From DASUXA01 sp036378155 (GTDB taxonomy: Bacteria; Actinomycetota; Actinomycetes; Mycobacteriales; Micromonosporaceae), in NCBI GenBank assembly GCA_036378155.1, contig DASUXA010000025.1, forward strand, positions 1 through 37,313: a stretch of DNA of 37,313 nucleotides, read 5' to 3'. Positions within the stretch are counted from its first letter, which is position 1. Each line of letters opens with the position of its first letter. This document shows, piece after piece, positions 31,445 to 37,313 of the stretch. The notes beneath the pieces were generated by a model. The model saw nothing but the letters and a program-made list of their open reading frames with translations. It had not been told where the DNA came from and ran no database searches. The translations under genes were made by a program, and so were the position numbers.

Positions 31445-31981
31445 ATGCGATTCCTCGCAGAGGCGGAACACGCGCCGAGCCCGCTGCTGCCGATCTGGCA
31501 GGAGATGGTCATCGGTCTGATCGCCTTCGCGGTGCTCTGCTGGATCCTGATCAAGTTCGTCTTCCCGCGCATGGAGGCGACCTTCCGGGCCAGGGTGGAC
31601 GCGATCGAGGGCGGCATCCAGCGCGCGGAGGCGCGTCAGGCCGAGGCGAACGCATTGTTCGAGCAGTACAAGCAGCAGCTCGCCGAGGCGCGCACCGAGG
31701 CGGCACGCATTCGTGACGAGGCGCGGGCGGACGCCGCGGGCATCCGTGACGACGTACTCGCCCGCGCCGCCGAGGAGCGGGACCGGATCATCGCCGCCGG
31801 GCGGGAGCAGTTGGTGGCGGAGCGCCAGACCATCATCCGCGAGCTGCGCGCCGAGATCGGTACGCTCGCCGTCGACCTGGCGAGCAAGATCGTCGGTGAG
31901 TCCCTCGCCGACGAGGCGCGCCGCAAGGGCACGGTGGACCGGTTCCTCGCCGAGCTCGAGACCGCCGGGGGTATCCGCTGA
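31445..31981 (+). CDS. atpF: ATP synthase F0 subunit b
   Basis: The peripheral-stalk subunit, 178 residues. One N-terminal membrane helix (WQEMVIGLIAFAVLCWILI) is followed by a long charged coiled coil made mainly of Ala, Glu and Arg (about 40-160), which dimerises and reaches the delta subunit at the top of F1. AGGAGA precedes the ATG. Its TGA overlaps the atpH ATG by one base, coupling the two stalk proteins. Confidence 0.96.
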   Translation: MRFLAEAEHAPSPLLPIWQEMVIGLIAFAVLCWILIKFVFPRMEATFRARVDAIEGGIQRAEARQAEANALFEQYKQQLAEARTEAARIRDEARADAAGIRDDVLARAAEERDRIIAAGREQLVAERQTIIRELRAEIGTLAVDLASKIVGESLADEARRKGTVDRFLAELETAGGIR

Positions 31982-32802
31982 TGGAGGCGGCCAGCCGGGA
32001 CACCTACGTGGCGGCGCGCGACCAGCTCGACGCGTACGCCGCGCAGGCGCAGCCGGACGACATCCGGGCGACCGCCGAGGACCTGCTCGCGGTCGCCGGG
32101 CTGCTGCGCCGTGAGCCGCGCCTGCGGCGGGCGCTCGCCGACCCGGCGCGTCCGGGTGACGAGCGGGCCGGACTGCTGCGCGCGCTGGTCGAGGGCAAGG
32201 TTCGCGCGGACGCGCTGACCGTGCTGTCGACGCTGGTCGGCGGCCGTTCGGCGAGCGCGATCGAACTGCTCGACTCGGCGGAGCGGCTCGGCGTGGACGC
32301 GCTGCTCGCCGCCGCGGACCGGGCCGGCGAGCTGGGCGAGGTCGAGGACGAGCTGTTCCGGTTCGGTCAGGTCGTGGACGGCTCGCCGGAGCTCGCCGCG
32401 GCGCTGGGCGATCCCAGCGTCGAGCCGGCGCGGCGGAGCACGCTGGTCGCCTCGCTGCTGGACGGCAAGGCCACGGCGACCACGCTGCGCCTGGCCGAAC
32501 TCGCGCTGGTCGGGTTCGGTGGGCGGGGCTTCGCCGCGTCGTTGACCCGGCTGGTCGAGCTCGCCGCGGAACGGCGGGACCGTCAGGTGGCTTACGTCAC
32601 CGTCGCTGCCCCGTTGTCCGATGCCGAGGAGCGCCGGTTGGGCGATCGTTTGTCCGAGATATACGGTCGACAGGTCTCTTTGAAGGTCTCGGTTGACCCG
32701 CGAATCCTCGGTGGCGTCCGGGTCCGGGTCAATCACGACCTGTACGACGGCACGATCCTGCGACGGCTGAACGAGACGCGCAACGCGCTCGCGGCCAAGT
32801 AG
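31981..32802 (+). CDS. atpH: ATP synthase F1 subunit delta
   Basis: The 273-residue subunit delta linking the b-stalk to the alpha3beta3 head. The N-terminal six-helix domain starts ASRDTYVAARDQLDAYA. The C-terminal part has the family landmark VTVAAPLSDAEERRLGDRLS and closes with DPRILGGVRVRVNHDLYDGTI. It is longer than E. coli delta (177) but in line with the actinobacterial form, which is about 270. Its ATG overlaps the atpF stop. Confidence 0.95.
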   Translation: MEAASRDTYVAARDQLDAYAAQAQPDDIRATAEDLLAVAGLLRREPRLRRALADPARPGDERAGLLRALVEGKVRADALTVLSTLVGGRSASAIELLDSAERLGVDALLAAADRAGELGEVEDELFRFGQVVDGSPELAAALGDPSVEPARRSTLVASLLDGKATATTLRLAELALVGFGGRGFAASLTRLVELAAERRDRQVAYVTVAAPLSDAEERRLGDRLSEIYGRQVSLKVSVDPRILGGVRVRVNHDLYDGTILRRLNETRNALAAK

Positions 32803-32844
32803 ACAACTTTCGAATACTCGATCGAGACATAAAGGAAGTTGAGG

Positions 32845-34485
<1,641 letters not shown>

Positions 34486-34487
34486 TC

Positions 34488-35408
34488 ATGGCTGGTCAGC
34501 TTCGGGTACTTCGTCGCAAGATCAACTCGACCAAGGCGACGAAGAAGATCACGAAGGCGATGGAGCTCGTCGCGACGAGCCGCATCGCCAAGGCTCAGGA
34601 GCGGGTGACGGCGTCGCTGCCGTACGCGCGGGCGATCACCGGTGTGCTCACCGCGCTGGCGTCGAACTCCACCGTCGACCACCCGCTGCTGGTGCCCCGG
34701 CCGCAGGTCCGCCGGGCCGGGGTACTGGTGATCACCAGCGACCGCGGCCTCGCCGGCGCCTACAGCGCCAACGCCATCCGTACCGCCGAACAGCTGATGA
34801 CCCGGCTGCGCGAGGACGGCAAGGAGGTGCTCCTGTACGTCGTCGGGCGCAAGGGGGTCACCTACTACCGGTTCCGCAACCGTCCCATCGAGGCGAGCTG
34901 GACCGGGTTCTCCGAGCAGCCGGCGTTCGAGAACGCCCGCGAGATCGGTGAGACCCTGGTCAAGGCGTTCGTGAACGGCGCCGACGACGCGCTGGACGGG
35001 CCGGGGCACGACGGCGTGCACGGCGTCGACGAACTGCACATCGTGTCGACGCAGTTCAAGTCGTTGATGACGCAGACCCCGGCGGTACGGCTGCTCGCCC
35101 CGATGGAGGTCGAGCAGGCTGAAGGGCTGCTGCCGGCGTACGAGTTCGAGCCGGAGCCGGAGCGGCTGCTGGACGCGCTGCTGCCGAAGTACATCAACAC
35201 CCGCATCTACGCGGCGTTGCTGGACTCGGCGGCCAGCGAGTCGGCGTCGCGGCGTCGGGCGATGAAGAGCGCGACTGACAATGCGGAAGAATTGATCCGG
35301 AAGTACACGCGGGAAATGAACTCCGCACGTCAGGCCGCGATCACCCAGGAGATCAGTGAGATCGTCGGCGGCGCGAACGCGCTCGCCGCCGCGGGAAGTG
35401 AAGTGTGA
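34488..35408 (+). CDS. atpG: ATP synthase F1 subunit gamma
   Basis: The central rotor shaft, 306 residues. The N-terminal coiled-coil strand QLRVLRRKINSTKATKKITK and the C-terminal strand KSATDNAEELIRKYTREMNS, ARQAAITQEISEIVGG are the conserved shaft parts. The middle globular domain contains ITSDRGLAGAYSANA. It begins two bases after the atpA stop and its own TGA overlaps the atpD ATG. An internal stretch DALDGPGHDGVHGVDELHIV is a typical actinobacterial insertion loop. Confidence 0.96.
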   Translation: MAGQLRVLRRKINSTKATKKITKAMELVATSRIAKAQERVTASLPYARAITGVLTALASNSTVDHPLLVPRPQVRRAGVLVITSDRGLAGAYSANAIRTAEQLMTRLREDGKEVLLYVVGRKGVTYYRFRNRPIEASWTGFSEQPAFENAREIGETLVKAFVNGADDALDGPGHDGVHGVDELHIVSTQFKSLMTQTPAVRLLAPMEVEQAEGLLPAYEFEPEPERLLDALLPKYINTRIYAALLDSAASESASRRRAMKSATDNAEELIRKYTREMNSARQAAITQEISEIVGGANALAAAGSEV

Positions 35409-36844
35409 TGACGACTGAAGTAGAGACCAAGACCGGCGTGGGTCGGGTGACCCGGGTCATCGGCCCGGTCGTCGACGCCGAGTTCCCGCGCGACGCGATG
35501 CCCGAGATCTACAACGCGCTGCACGTCGACGTGGAACTCGCCGAGGGCACCAAGACGCTGACCCTGGAGGTCGCGCAGCACCTCGGCGAGAACATGATCC
35601 GGGCGATCTCCATGCAGCCGACCGACGGCCTGGTACGTGGCGCGGAGGTGACCGACACCGGGGAGCCGATCTCGGTACCGGTGGGTGACGTCACCAAGGG
35701 TCACGTGTTCAACGCGATCGGCGAGGTGCTCAACGCCGACCCGAAGACGCTGCAGGTCACCGAGCGCTGGCCGATCCACCGCAACGCGCCCGCGTTCGCC
35801 GACCTGGAGCCGAAGACCGAGATGCTGGAGACCGGCATCAAGGTGCTCGACCTGCTCGCCCCGTACGTCAAGGGCGGCAAGATCGGTCTGTTCGGCGGCG
35901 CCGGTGTGGGCAAGACGGTGCTGATCCAGGAGATGATCTTCCGGGTCGCGAACAACTTCGGTGGCGTGTCGGTGTTCGCGGGCGTCGGCGAGCGCACCCG
36001 CGAGGGCAACGACCTGATCCTGGAGATGACCGAGACCGGCGTCATCGACAAGACCGCGCTGGTGTTCGGTCAGATGGACGAGCCGCCGGGCACCCGGCTG
36101 CGGGTCGCGCTGTCCGCGCTGACCATGGCGGAGTACTTCCGCGACGTGCAGAAGCAGGAAGTGCTGCTGTTCATCGACAACATCTTCCGGTTCACCCAGG
36201 CGGGTTCCGAGGTGTCCACCCTGCTCGGCCGCATGCCGTCCGCGGTGGGATACCAGCCGACCCTCGCCGACGAGATGGGTGAGCTGCAGGAGCGGATCAC
36301 CTCGGTACGTGGTCAGGCGATCACCTCGATGCAGGCGATCTACGTGCCCGCGGACGACTACACCGACCCGGCTCCGGCTACCACGTTCGCCCACCTGGAC
36401 GCGACCACCAACCTCGAGCGGTCCGTCTCCGACAAGGGCATCTACCCGGCGGTGGACCCGCTCGCCTCGTCGTCGCGGATCCTCGCGCCGGAGTACGTCG
36501 GCGCCGAGCACTACGCGGTCGCCAGCGAGGTGAAGCGGATCCTGCAGCGGTACAAGGACCTGCAGGACATCATCGCGATCCTCGGCGTGGACGAGCTGTC
36601 CGAGGAGGACAAGGTCATCGTCGCCCGGGCCAGGAGGATCCAGCTGTTCCTTTCGCAGCCGTTCTTCGTGGCGGAGCAGTTCACCGGGATCCCCGGCAAG
36701 TACACGCCGGTCGACGAGACGATCGCGTCGTTCAGGGCCCTGTGCGAGGGCGAGTACGATCACCTCCCCGAGCAGGCGTTCCTTCTCGTCGGGGGCATCG
36801 AGGAGGCCGTCGAGGCGGCCAGGAAGATGGAGGCGGCCGCGTAG
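35408..36844 (+). CDS. atpD: ATP synthase F1 subunit beta
   Basis: The catalytic subunit, 478 residues. The P-loop GGAGVGKT is at 163-170. The catalytic glutamate lies in GVGERTREGNDL and the Walker B in EVLLFIDNIFRFTQAGSEVS. The DELSEEDK loop follows. ATG 35408 overlaps the atpG stop by one base; a GTG immediately before it is also in frame. The atpC ATG follows its TAG with no gap. The whole order a-c-b-delta-alpha-gamma-beta-epsilon is the standard F-type operon. Confidence 0.98.
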   Translation: MTTEVETKTGVGRVTRVIGPVVDAEFPRDAMPEIYNALHVDVELAEGTKTLTLEVAQHLGENMIRAISMQPTDGLVRGAEVTDTGEPISVPVGDVTKGHVFNAIGEVLNADPKTLQVTERWPIHRNAPAFADLEPKTEMLETGIKVLDLLAPYVKGGKIGLFGGAGVGKTVLIQEMIFRVANNFGGVSVFAGVGERTREGNDLILEMTETGVIDKTALVFGQMDEPPGTRLRVALSALTMAEYFRDVQKQEVLLFIDNIFRFTQAGSEVSTLLGRMPSAVGYQPTLADEMGELQERITSVRGQAITSMQAIYVPADDYTDPAPATTFAHLDATTNLERSVSDKGIYPAVDPLASSSRILAPEYVGAEHYAVASEVKRILQRYKDLQDIIAILGVDELSEEDKVIVARARRIQLFLSQPFFVAEQFTGIPGKYTPVDETIASFRALCEGEYDHLPEQAFLLVGGIEEAVEAARKMEAAA

Positions 36845-37240
36845 ATGGCGCTCGACGTCCATCTCGTCACTCCCGAACGCGAGGTGTGGGCCGGACCGGC
36901 CGAGATGGTGGTGGCGCGGGGGACGGCGGGGATGGTCGGGATCTTGGCCGGGCACGCCCCGCTGCTCATCCGGCTCGCGATCGGCGCCCTGCGGGTCCAG
37001 CTCGAGGACGGGCGCTGGGTGGTGGCGATCGTGGACGGTGGGTTCCTCCACGTCACGAGCGCGGAAGACTCGACGCGCGTGGACGTCTTGGCCACCTCCG
37101 CCGAGATGGCGGACGAGATCGACCGCCAGGCCGCCCTGGCCCGGGTCGAACAGGCGCAGGCGCAGCTGGCCCAGGGTGACGATGCCGGTGTGCGTGCGGA
37201 GCTCGCCAAGGCGCTGGCCCGCGCCGGTCTCGACGAGTAG
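36845..37240 (+). CDS. atpC: ATP synthase F1 subunit epsilon
   Basis: A 131-residue rotor-base subunit. The N-terminal beta-sandwich contains VHLVTPEREVWAGPAEMVVA and GMVGILAGHAPLLIRL, the family motif. The C-terminal helices (DRQAALARVEQAQAQLAQG and RAELAKALARAGL) can extend to inhibit ATP hydrolysis. It starts immediately after the atpD stop, so it is translationally linked, and ends the operon. Confidence 0.96.
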   Translation: MALDVHLVTPEREVWAGPAEMVVARGTAGMVGILAGHAPLLIRLAIGALRVQLEDGRWVVAIVDGGFLHVTSAEDSTRVDVLATSAEMADEIDRQAALARVEQAQAQLAQGDDAGVRAELAKALARAGLDE

Positions 37241-37268
37241 CCTCGCGGGTCCCGGCGGATCGGGGGCC

Positions 37269-37274
37269 TAGGAT
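37269..37274 (+). promoter_or_regulatory. -10-like element before the terminal gene
   Basis: TAGGAT lies nine bases before the ATG at 37284, with GGAG in between as a ribosome site. Confidence 0.35.
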
Positions 37275-37283
37275 GGAGACGCC

Positions 37284-37313
37284 ATGGACCGCCTGCTCGT
37301 AACCGGGGGCACG
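37284..37313 (+). CDS. murA: Probable UDP-N-acetylglucosamine 1-carboxyvinyltransferase, first ten codons
   Basis: Only MDRLLVTGGT is visible before the window ends. This matches the usual N-terminus of actinobacterial MurA, the first committed enzyme of peptidoglycan synthesis, and murA commonly lies a short distance after atpC in this group. GGAG is five bases upstream. With ten residues an NAD-dependent epimerase start (LLVTGGT) is a real alternative. Confidence 0.5.
   Translation, partial: MDRLLVTGGT

Overview
This is a high-GC actinobacterial chromosome segment. The gene order argS-lysA-hom-thrC-thrB-rho-rpmE-prfA ... prmC-sua5 ... atpBEFHAGDC is the classical actinobacterial housekeeping backbone. 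The codon use, the arginine-rich extended Rho, the zinc-type L31 and the many leaderless GTG/ATG starts all fit that group. Micromonosporaceae is my best guess for the family; the genus cannot be read from the sequence.

Layout. (1) 1-1290 is a small accessory area: a YCII/VOC gene pair, a decayed PIN-domain (VapC-like) toxin remnant, a truncated SnoaL-like gene with an intact leaderless promoter, and tRNA-Arg(CCG). (2) 1716-4137 codes for surface and envelope functions: a sortase-type (LPVTG) cell-wall protein and a coupled DUF3105-DUF305 membrane pair. (3) 4259-12130 is arginyl-tRNA synthetase followed by the lysine/threonine branch of the aspartate pathway (lysA, hom, thrC, thrB), with an MFS transporter between thrC and thrB. 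(4) 12131-16134 holds rho behind a long leader, then rpmE and prfA, separated by strong palindromic terminators. (5) 16204-24416 is an 8 kb accessory block that separates prfA from prmC. It contains an MprAB-like two-component system, a MacAB-type efflux/export system with an 11-bp-period direct-repeat region in front of it, a lone rfbA-type nucleotidyltransferase, a 65-residue protein and a TPR-GGDEF diguanylate cyclase. (6) 24475-28253 has prmC, sua5/tsaC-type and a low-molecular-weight protein phosphatase in a tight overlapping run, with a convergent SDR-DUF2867 gene. (7) 28286-37240 is the ATP synthase region: an AtpI-like membrane protein behind a 14-codon leaderless ORF, an inserted DUF1835-like gene, an AtpZ-like protein, then atpB-E-F-H-A-G-D-C. 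The first ten codons of a probable murA close the window.

How it works together. Most of the window is translation, transcription termination, amino-acid supply and energy conversion. The accessory parts are the two-component/exporter module, whose repeat region suggests the regulator controls its own transporter; a c-di-GMP synthase; and the decayed area next to the tRNA. I see no CRISPR array, insertion sequence or phage gene. The most unusual signals are structural: a perfect 20-bp inverted repeat inside the DUF305 coding sequence, 11-bp-phased repeats in front of the exporter, in-frame tandem repeats in prmC and rho, repeated TANNNT-N6-start leaderless promoters, and an apparent preference for GTAC that biases codon choice.
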